Source of the DNA: Candidatus Latescibacterota bacterium
GTDB lineage: Bacteria; Latescibacterota; UBA2968; SICM01
Assembly: GCA_009694805.1 (NCBI GenBank)
Contig: SICM01000010.1
Location: 1-50,028 of the forward strand
Length of the DNA stretch: 50,028 nucleotides
Direction: 5' to 3'
Shown: positions 8,435 to 16,801 of the stretch, piece by piece
Numbering within the stretch: position 1 is the first letter of the stretch
How the letters are laid out: each line of letters begins with the position of its first letter
Program-made: the position numbers and the translations under genes
Notes under the pieces: model-generated
The model's input: the letters and a program-made list of their open reading frames with translations, nothing else
Database searches by the model: none
What the model was told of the DNA's origin: nothing

Positions 8435-9114
8435 TCCTACTCGGCATTGAAACCGCCACGCCTGTCTGCGGCGTGGCCCTCGGAAGGGAGGATGCCATCC
8501 TCGTCGAACGGAGCCTGAACGTGGGCACGCATCATGTCGAACGGCTCCTGCCGATGGTCCGGGACGCGCTGGCCGAGGCCGGGCTGGGGCTGCGGGACCT
8601 GGACGGCATCGCCGTGTCCATCGGGCCGGGCTCCTTCACGGGCCTGCGGATCGGCCTGAGCACGGCCAAGTCCCTCTGCTGGTCCGCCGGCCTCCCGCTC
8701 GTCGCCGTGCCGACGCTGGAGGCGATGGCGGCGCAGTTCCCCTACGCGGCGTGTCCGGTCTGTCCGGCGCTCGACGCCCGCAAGAAGGAGGTCTACGCCG
8801 CGCTCTACGACACGTCGTCCGGAGAACCCGGGGTTCTGACCGCGCCGGCGGCCGTTCTGCCAGTCCCCTTCGTCGCCTCCCTGGCCGGCCCGGTCCTGTT
8901 CGTGGGGGATGGGGCGAGGCTCTACCGCAGGGAGATCGTGGCCGCCCTCGGCGAGGCGGCCCGTTTTGCGCCCGCTCCGCTCGACCGGGCCTCCGCGGCT
9001 GCCGTGGCCGCCCTGGGCCTGTCCAGGCTGGTGCGCGGGGAGACCGAGGACCTGGCGGGCGTTGAACCGATCTACCTGAGGAAGTCGGAGGCGGAGTTGA
9101 AGCACGGGGGGTGA
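8431..9114 (+). CDS. tsaB: tRNA threonylcarbamoyladenosine biosynthesis protein TsaB
   Basis: 227 residues, typical for TsaB. It begins with ILLGIETATPVCGVAL, the ASKHA-fold phosphate loop, and contains VSIGPGSFTGLRIG and ALDARKKEVYAALY, which are diagnostic. TsaB is the non-catalytic partner of TsaD in making N6-threonylcarbamoyladenosine at position 37 of ANN-decoding tRNAs. The 4-bp ATGA overlap at 8431-8434 couples it to the cNMP-binding gene. rimI follows, a frequent pairing; tsaD and tsaE are not in the window. Confidence 0.95.
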   Translation: MILLGIETATPVCGVALGREDAILVERSLNVGTHHVERLLPMVRDALAEAGLGLRDLDGIAVSIGPGSFTGLRIGLSTAKSLCWSAGLPLVAVPTLEAMAAQFPYAACPVCPALDARKKEVYAALYDTSSGEPGVLTAPAAVLPVPFVASLAGPVLFVGDGARLYRREIVAALGEAARFAPAPLDRASAAAVAALGLSRLVRGETEDLAGVEPIYLRKSEAELKHGG

Positions 9115-9128
9115 GGGAAGGCGTGATC

Positions 9129-9157
9129 CGCAGATGGGCGCAGATAAAAGCAGATGA
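9129..9157. repeat. GCAGAT-containing imperfect repeat
   Basis: Three GCAGAT motifs occur within 29 bp between tsaB and rimI, each in slightly different surroundings. They directly precede the heptamer array at 9159. This looks like part of a dispersed intergenic repeat rather than a regulatory site. Confidence 0.5.
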
Positions 9158-9158
9158 A

Positions 9159-9187
9159 GGCAACAGGCAACAGGCAACAGGCAACAG
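9159..9187. repeat. Heptamer tandem array A, four copies of GGCAACA
   Basis: Four exact copies of GGCAACA run from 9159 to 9186 between tsaB and rimI. It is one of seven 7-bp-unit arrays in the window. An in-frame reading through it would extend RimI by 65 residues, which is not credible as protein. Confidence 0.9.
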
Positions 9188-9229
9188 CCCCCTGCCCTCC
9201 CCCATCTCCAGGGGCAAAGCCCTTGTTTC

Positions 9230-9263
9230 CCCCTCCCTCCCCCAGCATCGGGGGAGGGAGGGG
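9230..9263. repeat. C-rich/G-rich perfect hairpin repeat, copy 1
   Basis: A perfect 14-bp stem (9230-9243 with 9250-9263) around the loop AGCATC. A related element with loop AGCATT stands upstream of polA at 46161-46194. No T tract follows, so terminator function is not shown. Confidence 0.85.
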
Positions 9264-9305
9264 TGTGGGGGTGGAAGGGGGCCTTCTATCTCAACGGTCT
9301 GCGCT

Positions 9306-9800
9306 ATGGCACAATCTGTCGAACACGCTCAGTCGGAGCCCACGCTGGAGATCGTCCTCATGTCCCGGACCCATGTGGACGAGGTGCTGGACATCGAACG
9401 GGAGTCGTTCGCCAACCCCTGGCGGAGGCGCGATTTCGAATACGCCCTCGACAGGTCGAACGGGTTCGCCATCGTCGCCCACCAGTCGGCCCTCGCCGTC
9501 GGATATGCCATCGGTTTTTTCGTGCGCGGGGAATTCCACCTGGCCAGCCTCGCCGTCCGGCGCGGACTGCGGCAGAGGGGCCTGGGCGCGGCCCTGCTGT
9601 CCCGCGTCATCGAAGTCGCCCGGGAACGGGGCGCGAGGGTCGTGACCCTGGAGGTCCGGATGTCCAATGCCTCGGCCATCTCCCTGTATGAAAAGGCGGG
9701 GTTCAGCCGGATCGCCATCCGGGAGGACTACTACTCCCACCCGCCTGAAGATGCGCTCGTCATGATGAAGACGCTCCGGGACAACCCGTGGGGGCCTTAA
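9306..9800 (+). CDS. rimI: Ribosomal-protein-alanine N-acetyltransferase RimI-like (GNAT)
   Basis: 164 residues of GNAT fold. The acetyl-CoA loop is in VRRGLRQRGLGAALL (R/Q-x-x-G-x-G/A), followed by VTLEVRMSNASAISLYEKAGF and a C-terminal YYSHPPEDALVM segment typical of RimI. RimI acetylates the N-terminal alanine of ribosomal protein S18; its place after tsaB is common in bacteria. ATG 9306 is preferred because the longer frame translates the intergenic repeats. No clear Shine-Dalgarno is visible, and ATG 9360 is a less likely alternative. Confidence 0.85.
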   Translation: MAQSVEHAQSEPTLEIVLMSRTHVDEVLDIERESFANPWRRRDFEYALDRSNGFAIVAHQSALAVGYAIGFFVRGEFHLASLAVRRGLRQRGLGAALLSRVIEVARERGARVVTLEVRMSNASAISLYEKAGFSRIAIREDYYSHPPEDALVMMKTLRDNPWGP

Positions 9801-9813
9801 GGGGACATTCCGC

Positions 9814-9842
9814 TTGACAAGGCCCTCACCCACGCGTATTTT
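9814..9842 (+). promoter_or_regulatory. Sigma70-type promoter for the MalK-like ATPase
   Basis: TTGACA at 9814-9819, 17-bp spacer, TATTTT at 9837-9842. Transcription would start around 9848-9850, only a few bases before the ATG at 9854, and no Shine-Dalgarno is seen there. The mRNA may therefore be leaderless or nearly so. Confidence 0.6.
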
Positions 9843-9853
9843 CTCCCCTACCT

Positions 9854-10948
9854 ATGGCCAGCGTAACGCTCAGAAATGTCTGCAAAAATTACGATAAGGA
9901 CGTCCACGCTGTGCAGGACGTCAACCTGGAGGTCGCAGACCGGGAGTTCGTCGTGCTCGTCGGCCCGTCGGGGTGCGGAAAGTCGACCACCCTGCGAATG
10001 ATCGCGGGGCTGGAGGAACTCACGTCCGGGGAGATCTCCATCGGGGGCCAGGCCGTCAGCCATGTCCCGCCCAAAGACCGGGACATCGCCATGGTCTTCC
10101 AGAACTACGCCCTCTATCCGCACATGACGGCCCGCGAGAACATGGCCTTCGGGCTGAAGCTCCGCAAGATGCCGAAGGAGGAGATCGAGCGGCGCGTGCG
10201 GGACGCCGCCGACATCCTGAGCATCGCCCCGCTGCTGGACCGCAGGCCCGGCGCCATGTCCGGCGGGGAGCGGCAGCGGGTGGCCGTGGGACGGGCCATC
10301 GTACGGAAACCGAAGGTCTTCCTGTTCGATGAGCCGCTGTCCAACCTGGACGCGAAGCTCCGGGTGCAGATGCGCGTCGAGATCAAACGCCTTCACACCC
10401 GCCTCGAAGCCACGATGATCTACGTGACGCACGATCAGGTGGAGGCGATGACCCTGGGGGACCGGATCGCGGTCATGAAGGACGGGCGCATCCAGCAGGT
10501 GGACGCGCCCATGGACCTCTACCATCGGCCCGCCAACCGATTCGTGGCCGGGTTCATCGGAAGCCCTGCCATGAACTTCCTGGAGGGGCGTCTGGTCCGG
10601 GACCCGGGCCTGGTCTTCCAGGACGGGGCCGTGCGGTTTCCCCTGCCGGAATCCTACGAGAGGTCCCTCGCCAATTTTGTGGACAAGCCCCTGATCCTGG
10701 GCATCCGGCCGGAGTCCCTCTCGGAGGTCGGCCCGGGCGAGGCCGGGGATGGGCAGATCCCGGCCACGGTGGAGGTCGTGGAGCCGATGGGCAGCGAGGT
10801 CCTGCTCTACGCCACGACGGGACGATCTCAACTGGTGTCGAGGATGCCGGCGGATCGGATGCCCGCCATCGGCGAACGGGTCCGGCTGTCGTTCGACCTG
10901 AGCCGGGCGCACCTGTTCGACGGAGTGAGCGAGATGGCCATCAGGTGA
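9854..10948 (+). CDS. ABC transporter ATP-binding protein, MalK/UgpC type
   Basis: 364 residues. Walker A is GPSGCGKST at 37-45, signature MSGGERQRVAVGRA, Walker B VFLFDEPLSNLD, and the switch His is in YVTHDQ. The C-terminal 120 residues contain the TOBE/OB-fold regulatory domain of carbohydrate importers (CUT1 type). It should power uptake of oligosaccharides or glycerol phosphate. No permease or binding-protein gene is adjacent, so it may be a shared ATPase serving several transporters. A promoter with a very short leader lies immediately upstream. Confidence 0.9.
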   Translation: MASVTLRNVCKNYDKDVHAVQDVNLEVADREFVVLVGPSGCGKSTTLRMIAGLEELTSGEISIGGQAVSHVPPKDRDIAMVFQNYALYPHMTARENMAFGLKLRKMPKEEIERRVRDAADILSIAPLLDRRPGAMSGGERQRVAVGRAIVRKPKVFLFDEPLSNLDAKLRVQMRVEIKRLHTRLEATMIYVTHDQVEAMTLGDRIAVMKDGRIQQVDAPMDLYHRPANRFVAGFIGSPAMNFLEGRLVRDPGLVFQDGAVRFPLPESYERSLANFVDKPLILGIRPESLSEVGPGEAGDGQIPATVEVVEPMGSEVLLYATTGRSQLVSRMPADRMPAIGERVRLSFDLSRAHLFDGVSEMAIR

Positions 10949-10961
10949 TCCCTATCTTTTT

Positions 10962-12053
10962 ATGCCCTTCGATACCGTATTAGGGCAAGAACGCGCCAAG
11001 CAGGTCCTGCGCCGGGCCATCCGCGCCAACCGCATCCCCCACGCGCTCCTGCTGACCGGTCCGGACGGCGTGGGCAAGGCGGCCCTCGCGCTCGCGCTGG
11101 CCAGGGCCGTGAACTGCGCCCAGAGGGGGGAAGAGCCCTGCGACACCTGTCCGGCGTGCCACCGGATTCAGGGCCTGACCCATCCCGACGTTCACGTCCT
11201 CTTCCCGGCCAAGAGGAGCCGCAGGGAGGCGGAGGACGTGGACCCGGAGGACGAGCGGAAGTTTCTGGCGGGCCTGGCGCAGGACCCCTATCGCTATCCC
11301 GCCGTCGGGCCGTCGGAGACTCTCCTGATCGACCGCGTCCGCCGCCTGGAGAAAGACCTGAGGCGCGGCCTGTACGAAGGTCGATGCCGTGTCGCCATCC
11401 TGCTGGAGACGGAACGGATGCGACAGGAGACGGCCAATGCCCTCCTCAAGACCCTTGAAGAGCCACTGCCCGATACCCTCCTGATCCTGGTCACCTCCAG
11501 GCCCAACGCCCTGTTGCCGACGATCCGCTCCAGATGCCAGCAGCTCCGCCTCCGCCCCCTGGCCGAAGCGGAGATCCGCCAGGCGCTTCTCCGAGGGGCC
11601 GGGCCGGAGGGCCGTATCGCCCTGGCCTCCGGCCTCTGCCAGGGCAACCTGCGGCGGGCGCACGCGCTGATGGGCCAGGATGTGGAAGACCTCCGGGACC
11701 AGGCCTACAGCTTTCTGAACGACGGCGTGTTCGGGGCCGATACGGCCCTGGTCCCGTTCGTGGAGCGATGGAGCGCCGGTGGGGATCGAAAGGCGCTCGA
11801 CGGCCTGTTCGACATGGTCGTCACCTGGCTCCGGGACATCGTCCTGTTTCAGGAGGGGGCCCCTCACCGCATCCTCCACACGGACCGCCGGCAGGAGGTG
11901 GAGCGGCTGGCTGCCTCCGTGAACACCGAGGCGGTCTCCCGCACCCTGTCCGAGATCGAGCGATGCCGGGACATGTCCCGGCGCAACGTGAACGCCTCCC
12001 TCATCCTGATCTCTCTGTGGCGATGTCTGCGGCGCACCAGCCACGCAGCGTAA
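10962..12053 (+). CDS. holB: DNA polymerase III delta' subunit
   Basis: 363 residues of the clamp-loader AAA+ family. It starts with FDTVLGQERAKQVL, has a P-loop GPDGVGKAAL with Ala where Ser/Thr is usual (as expected for the non-hydrolysing delta' subunit), the zinc module CDTCPACHRI and the SRC arginine motif in TIRSRCQQL. It helps load the beta clamp at the replication fork. It starts 13 bp after the ABC gene with no evident Shine-Dalgarno. metG begins 34 bp downstream; the holB/metG neighbourhood recurs in bacteria. Confidence 0.92.
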   Translation: MPFDTVLGQERAKQVLRRAIRANRIPHALLLTGPDGVGKAALALALARAVNCAQRGEEPCDTCPACHRIQGLTHPDVHVLFPAKRSRREAEDVDPEDERKFLAGLAQDPYRYPAVGPSETLLIDRVRRLEKDLRRGLYEGRCRVAILLETERMRQETANALLKTLEEPLPDTLLILVTSRPNALLPTIRSRCQQLRLRPLAEAEIRQALLRGAGPEGRIALASGLCQGNLRRAHALMGQDVEDLRDQAYSFLNDGVFGADTALVPFVERWSAGGDRKALDGLFDMVVTWLRDIVLFQEGAPHRILHTDRRQEVERLAASVNTEAVSRTLSEIERCRDMSRRNVNASLILISLWRCLRRTSHAA

Positions 12054-12087
12054 GGACGAATTGCGACATTCGACATATCAAAACCTG

Positions 12088-14148
12088 ATGAACAAGAAGT
12101 TCTACATCACAACCGCCATCGCTTATGTGAATGGCCCCCCGCATATCGGGCACGCCCTGGAGTTCATCCAGGCGGATGCCATCGCCCGGTTTCGTCGGCT
12201 GGCCGGGTACGACGTCCATTTCGTGACCGGTTCGGACGAACACGGCATCAAGCTCCTCCGGACGGCCCAGGGCCTGGGCGTCACGCCGGAGGCCCTCGTG
12301 GAGACGAACACCGCCGCTTTCCAGGACCTCAACCGTCTGCTCCAGATCAGCCACGACGATTACATCCGCACCGGGGACCGGGCCCGGCACTGGCCCGCGG
12401 TGCGGAAGCTCTGGCGGAGGATGGCGACCAGCGGGGACATCTACAAGCAGTATTACGATGGGCTCTATTGCTCCGGCTGCGAGAAATTTCTGACGGAGCG
12501 GGACGTCGTGGACGGGCGATGCCCTCTCCACCCGACCGTCGAACTGGAGTCCATTCACGAAGAGAACTATTTCTTCCGACTCTCCCGCTACAGCGAGGAG
12601 ATCGGCCGGCGGATCGCGTCGGACGAGCTGAAGATCGTCCCTGAGACCCGGAGGAACGAGATCCTGAGTCTCATCCGGGAGGGGCTGAAGGACGTCAGCT
12701 TCTCCCGGTCCCGGAAGGCGCTGGCGTGGGGCATCCCGGTCCCGGACGATCCGGAGCAGATGATCTACGTCTGGGGTGACGCCCTGACCAACTATCTGTC
12801 GGCCGTCGGGTACGCGGAGGAGACGGACCTCTTCCGAAAAAACTGGCCCGCTGATCTTCACTGCATCGGGAAGGACATCATCCGGTTCCACACGGCCATC
12901 TGGCCCGGCATGCTCCTTTCCGCCGGGTTGCCCCTCCCGCGCGGGGTGTTCGTCCACGGGTTCGTCAATGACGCGGCGGGGCAGCGGATGAGCAAGTCCT
13001 CCGGAAACGTCGTGGACCCCGTGGAGGTGGCGCAGAAATACGGGACGGACAGCCTCCGCTACTACCTGCTCCGGGAGATCCCGACCACGGAGGACGGCAA
13101 CTTCTCGATGGCCCGGTTCATCGAGCGCCACAACGCCGACCTGGCCAATGACCTGGGCAACCTGGTCAACCGGACGGTCGTGATGGCCCATCGGTATGCC
13201 GGAGGGGTCGTCCCCCTTGCTCGGCCGGACGCGTCGCTCCTCTCGGGCTTGCGTCAGAAGGCCCTGGAGACCGTCACCCGGGTCGAGGCGGCTGCGGACG
13301 GTCTCGACCTCAACGGCGCTGTGGAGACGATCTGGGGCCTGGTGCGGGAGGCCAACCGCTTCATCGAGGTCCACGCCCCGTGGGCCCTGGCCAGGGACCC
13401 GGCCCGGCAGGAGGACCTGAACGCCGTCCTGTACGGCCTGGTCGAGACGCTCCGGTATCTCTCCGTCCTGCTCACGCCCATCCTCCCGGAAAAGGCCGGG
13501 GAGGTCTGGAGACAGGCCGGGTTCGACGGAGCGCCGGGGGACCAGCGTCTCGACGCCCTCAAAACCTGGGGATGGACCCAGCCGGGGATGCGTCTCGGCG
13601 AGGCGAAGGTCCTGTTTCCGCGCATCGAGGCGGAAGGCAAAAGGCTGTCCCTCGATACGCCCCTTCGGGGCTACTCGGGACAGACGGAACCGGATGCCCT
13701 GAGTAGCAGCCGGAGGTTGCGTATCGAAGGGCAGAAGGCGGAAGAAAAGTCCAGAGTCCAGAGTCCAAAGTCTAAAACCAAAATGCAGAATCAGGAGTCA
13801 GCCACCATGACAGACGCGGAGACCGGCCTGATCGACATCTCCGAGTTTCAGCGGGCGCACCTCCGCGTGGCCTCGGTCGTCGCCGCAGAGCGGGTCGCCG
13901 GGGCGGACAAACTCCTCAAGCTTCAGATCGACCTGGGGGACGAGCAGCGCCAGATCGTCGCGGGCGTGGCGCAGCACTACACGCCGGAGTCCCTCGTCGG
14001 CAGGCAGGTCGTCGTCGTGGCCAACCTTAAGCCGGCCCGCATCCGGGGCATCGACTCCCAGGGCATGTTGCTGGCGGCCCACGGGCGAGAGGGCCTGAAG
14101 GTCATCACCGTGGATGGAGCGGCCGAGCCGGGATCGAAGGTGTCGTGA
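12088..14148 (+). CDS. metG: Methionyl-tRNA synthetase with C-terminal tRNA-binding domain
   Basis: 686 residues. HIGH motif at 19-22 (PPHIGH), one zinc knuckle with C128-x-x-C131 and a CPLH, and RMSKS at 300-304. The anticodon-binding helical domain follows to about 515, and an EMAP-II/Trbp111-type tRNA-binding domain occupies about 580-686 (AHLRVASVV...GIDSQGM). The linker (about 520-573) is encoded by a palindromic repeat (13649-13731) and a heptamer array (13748-13775) read in frame without a stop. Within it, AGGAG at 13793-13797 lies 9 nt before an in-frame ATG at 13807, which could make the tRNA-binding domain separately. Start ATG 12088 is preferred over TTG 12061. The stop overlaps rsmA by 4 bp. 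Confidence 0.93.
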   Translation: MNKKFYITTAIAYVNGPPHIGHALEFIQADAIARFRRLAGYDVHFVTGSDEHGIKLLRTAQGLGVTPEALVETNTAAFQDLNRLLQISHDDYIRTGDRARHWPAVRKLWRRMATSGDIYKQYYDGLYCSGCEKFLTERDVVDGRCPLHPTVELESIHEENYFFRLSRYSEEIGRRIASDELKIVPETRRNEILSLIREGLKDVSFSRSRKALAWGIPVPDDPEQMIYVWGDALTNYLSAVGYAEETDLFRKNWPADLHCIGKDIIRFHTAIWPGMLLSAGLPLPRGVFVHGFVNDAAGQRMSKSSGNVVDPVEVAQKYGTDSLRYYLLREIPTTEDGNFSMARFIERHNADLANDLGNLVNRTVVMAHRYAGGVVPLARPDASLLSGLRQKALETVTRVEAAADGLDLNGAVETIWGLVREANRFIEVHAPWALARDPARQEDLNAVLYGLVETLRYLSVLLTPILPEKAGEVWRQAGFDGAPGDQRLDALKTWGWTQPGMRLGEAKVLFPRIEAEGKRLSLDTPLRGYSGQTEPDALSSSRRLRIEGQKAEEKSRVQSPKSKTKMQNQESATMTDAETGLIDISEFQRAHLRVASVVAAERVAGADKLLKLQIDLGDEQRQIVAGVAQHYTPESLVGRQVVVVANLKPARIRGIDSQGMLLAAHGREGLKVITVDGAAEPGSKVS
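13649..13731. repeat. Nested inverted-repeat element inside metG
   Basis: Outer arms TCGATACGC (652-660 of the 13 kb block) and GCGTATCGA (13719-13727), extended by CCC/GGG beyond a one-base bulge. Inner arms GCTACTC (13670-13676) and GAGTAGC (13701-13707), again extended by GGG/CCC around a bulge. Single-base bulges at matching places suggest an RNA- or cruciform-shaped element. It is read in frame as the MetG linker. Its left half resembles the 61-bp repeat at 29397 and 34654 (TCGA..CGC..GGC..CTC.GGACA). Confidence 0.8.
13748..13775. repeat. Heptamer tandem array B, AGTCCAG units, inside metG
   Basis: Four units: AGTCCAG, AGTCCAG, AGTCCAA, AGTCTAA. It is translated as part of the MetG linker. 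A change of one unit would shift the frame of the tRNA-binding domain. Confidence 0.85.
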
Positions 14149-15029
14149 TCCCCGGGCACAGCCGTATTCGCCCCAAAAAGAGCCTCGGCCAGCACTTTCT
14201 CGTCGACCCGCAGGTGGCGCAGCGGATCGCGGAGGCCTCGGGGGTGGGGCCGGACGACCTGGTGATTGAGATCGGGCCTGGAAAGGGGGCGCTCACCTCG
14301 TTTCTGCTCCAGCGCGCTGGGACGGTCGTGGGCATTGAACTGGACCGCGGGTTGTGCGAGGCGCTGTCGGCCCGGTTCGCGTCCGCCGCCGGGTTTCACC
14401 TCCTGAATGCCGACGCCCTGAAGGCCGATTTTGCGGCCCTCCTCCGGCGTCACGGGGCCTGCGACGCCGTGGTGGTCGGCAATCTCCCCTACAACATCGC
14501 CACCCCGATCATCCTGCGGCTCGTCTCGGATTGCAGGGGGCTGCGAAAGGCCGTGGTCATGGTCCAGCGCGAGGTGGCGCGCCGGATCGTGGCGGACCCC
14601 GGCCCCAAGGATTATGGCTCGCTCTCCATCGCCGTGCAGGTGGCGGCCACCCCGCGCCGTCTGTTCGACGTGGGGCACGACGCTTTCAGGCCCGTCCCCC
14701 GCGTCGAATCGACCGTCCTGGAGATCGACCTGGGACGCCCGGCCAGTCCGGTGGCCGAGGCCGTTCGGCAGACGTTTTTCGAGGTCGTTCGCTGGACCTT
14801 CGGGCATCGCCGAAAGATGCTCCGGGGGACCCTCCGGACCCTGCCGGGGCATCCGCTGGACCCGTCGCAGATGGACGAGGTCGCGTCCCGGAGCGGCTTC
14901 GACCTCCGACGCCGTCCGGAGACGTTCACCATCGGCGACTTCGAGAAACTGGCCAGGGTCATCCAGCAGGTTGGAGGAGACCGTGTCCGGAAAAGCAAAA
15001 GCAGGGATGAGGGGGGGGCTGATCCGTGA
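14145..15029 (+). CDS. rsmA: 16S rRNA (adenine1518-N6/adenine1519-N6)-dimethyltransferase
   Basis: 294 residues with the KsgA/RsmA signature set: KKSLGQHFLVD near the N-terminus, SAM-binding EIGPGKGALT, the acidic residue in GIELDRGL, and the catalytic NLPYNIATP. It dimethylates two adjacent adenines in helix 45 of 16S rRNA late in 30S assembly. It starts at GTG 14145, overlapping the metG stop by 4 bp (GTGA), so the two genes are probably translationally coupled. The C-terminal domain is complete. recJ follows 33 bp after the stop. Confidence 0.95.
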   Translation: MIPGHSRIRPKKSLGQHFLVDPQVAQRIAEASGVGPDDLVIEIGPGKGALTSFLLQRAGTVVGIELDRGLCEALSARFASAAGFHLLNADALKADFAALLRRHGACDAVVVGNLPYNIATPIILRLVSDCRGLRKAVVMVQREVARRIVADPGPKDYGSLSIAVQVAATPRRLFDVGHDAFRPVPRVESTVLEIDLGRPASPVAEAVRQTFFEVVRWTFGHRRKMLRGTLRTLPGHPLDPSQMDEVASRSGFDLRRRPETFTIGDFEKLARVIQQVGGDRVRKSKSRDEGGADP

Positions 15030-15062
15030 CAGGTTCTGGTCGTCCGGGAGGGATGTACCACC

Positions 15063-16787
15063 ATGGAAGCGCGAGCGACACCGGGCCGAAGGATTGAACC
15101 GAGATGGGTGCCGGCAGGGAAACCGGACGCCGGGGTTCTGGAGCGGATGAGCCGAGAACTCTCCGTGCCCGCCGCGGTCGCACGTATCCTGATCAACCGG
15201 GGCCTCTCGGACAGCGCGTCGGCGCGCCGGTTTCTGAAGCCCTCGCTGGACCAGCTCCTGGATCCTTTTCTGCTGACCGACATGGAGATCGCCGTGGATC
15301 GCATCCGCCGGGCGCTCCGGGCCGGCGAACGCCTCATGGTCTATGGGGACTACGACGTGGACGGCGTCACGGGCACCTCGGTCCTGCTGCGCGCCCTCCG
15401 GCGGCTGGGGGGGGACGCCTCTTTTTACATCCCCCACCGCATCAAGGAGGGCTACGGGATCTCGGAGGGGGGGATCGACGAGGCCCTTCGGCGTCAGGTG
15501 GGGCTTCTCATCTCAGTGGATTGCGGCATCACAGCCCATCGGGAGGTCGAATACGCCCGCGACCGGGGCATCGACGTCATCGTCACCGACCACCACCAGC
15601 CAGGCGCGCTTCCCAGGGCCGTGGCCGTGGTCAATCCCAAACGGGAGGACTGCCCCTATCCGTTCAAGGAACTGCCGGGCGTGGCCCTGGCTTTCAAGGT
15701 AGCGGATGCCCTGTTCAGGGGGGAGGGCCGCGATCCCCAGGCCCTCCACGAGGATCTGGACCTGGTCGCCCTCGGGTGCGCCGCCGACATCGTGCCGCTC
15801 GTGGACGAAAACCGCGTGCTGGTCAAACACGGACTGAAACGGATGCTGAACACCCAGAACGTGGGCCTGAGGGCGCTGATCGAGAGCGTGGGCCTGGGTG
15901 GAAAGCCCATCGGCACCGGCCAGGTGGTCTTCATGCTCGCCCCCCGCATCAACGCTATCGGGCGCATGGGGAGCGCCACGGAGGCGGTGGTGTTGCTCAC
16001 GGATGACGACCCGGAGGTGGCTCGCCAGATCGCCGGGCGACTGGAGGTTCAGAACCAGATCCGGCGGGAGGCCGACGACAGGACTCTGTCAGAGGCCCTG
16101 GACATGATCGAAAGGGAGGTGGACCTCGAACACGACCGCGCCGTGGTCCTGGCGTCCGAGAGATGGCACCCGGGCGTGATCGGCATCGTGGCCTCCCGGA
16201 TCGCTGAAAAGGTCTATCTGCCGACCGTTCTGATCGCCCTGGACGGCCCCCGGGGAAAGGGCTCGGCCCGGAGTATTCCGGGGTTTGACCTCTACCGGGC
16301 GCTCTTTGCGTGCCAGGACCATCTCTCGGCGTTCGGGGGGCACAAGTACGCCGCGGGGCTCACCATCGAGCGGGACCGGATCGAGGGGTTCAAATGCGCC
16401 TTTCAACAGGCCGTGAAGGCCACGCTCGCGCCCGAGGCCCTGACGCCCCAGATCGTCATCGACGACGAGGTATCCCTCGGACAGATCGATGACCGCCTCG
16501 TCCAGATCCTGAAGGATTTCGCCCCGTTCGGCCCCCAGAACCTGCGCCCGACGCTGGCGTCTCGCGGCGTCGAGGTGGTGGGGGCGCCCTCGACGGTGGG
16601 TCGGAACCATATCCGGTTCAAGGCCCGGCAGGACGGCAGGATTCTGGACTGCATCGGGTTTGACATCGGGCACCTCCTCTACCGTCTCACGCCGGGCGAA
16701 CCCAACCTGGACATCGCCTACGTCATCGAAGAGAACGAATGGCGGGGCAAGAAGACCATTCAACTCAGGATCAAGGATCTCAGATAG
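15063..16787 (+). CDS. recJ: Single-stranded-DNA-specific exonuclease RecJ
   Basis: 574 residues, normal for RecJ. The DHH phosphoesterase motifs are present: D96-Y-D98-V-D100-G (motif I) and D176-H177-H178 (motif III), with the DHHA1 motif in [15 protein letters not shown]. RecJ degrades ssDNA 5' to 3' with Mn2+/Mg2+ in RecFOR recombination, mismatch repair and base-excision repair. The C-terminal OB domain is present. Some upstream sequence has no strong Shine-Dalgarno, so an internal start is possible, but residues 1-40 align in style with RecJ N-termini (WVPAGKPD). Confidence 0.94.
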   Translation: MEARATPGRRIEPRWVPAGKPDAGVLERMSRELSVPAAVARILINRGLSDSASARRFLKPSLDQLLDPFLLTDMEIAVDRIRRALRAGERLMVYGDYDVDGVTGTSVLLRALRRLGGDASFYIPHRIKEGYGISEGGIDEALRRQVGLLISVDCGITAHREVEYARDRGIDVIVTDHHQPGALPRAVAVVNPKREDCPYPFKELPGVALAFKVADALFRGEGRDPQALHEDLDLVALGCAADIVPLVDENRVLVKHGLKRMLNTQNVGLRALIESVGLGGKPIGTGQVVFMLAPRINAIGRMGSATEAVVLLTDDDPEVARQIAGRLEVQNQIRREADDRTLSEALDMIEREVDLEHDRAVVLASERWHPGVIGIVASRIAEKVYLPTVLIALDGPRGKGSARSIPGFDLYRALFACQDHLSAFGGHKYAAGLTIERDRIEGFKCAFQQAVKATLAPEALTPQIVIDDEVSLGQIDDRLVQILKDFAPFGPQNLRPTLASRGVEVVGAPSTVGRNHIRFKARQDGRILDCIGFDIGHLLYRLTPGEPNLDIAYVIEENEWRGKKTIQLRIKDLR

Positions 16788-16801
16788 CAAAGGAGCCCGA
16801 C

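Noticed and set aside
9230-9263. C-rich hairpin as Rho-independent terminator of tsaB
   Set aside because: No T tract follows the stem on either strand.
9111-9305. N-terminal extension of RimI through the heptamer array and hairpin
   Set aside because: It translates repeat DNA into low-complexity peptide unlike GNAT proteins; ATG 9306 gives a normal-length RimI.
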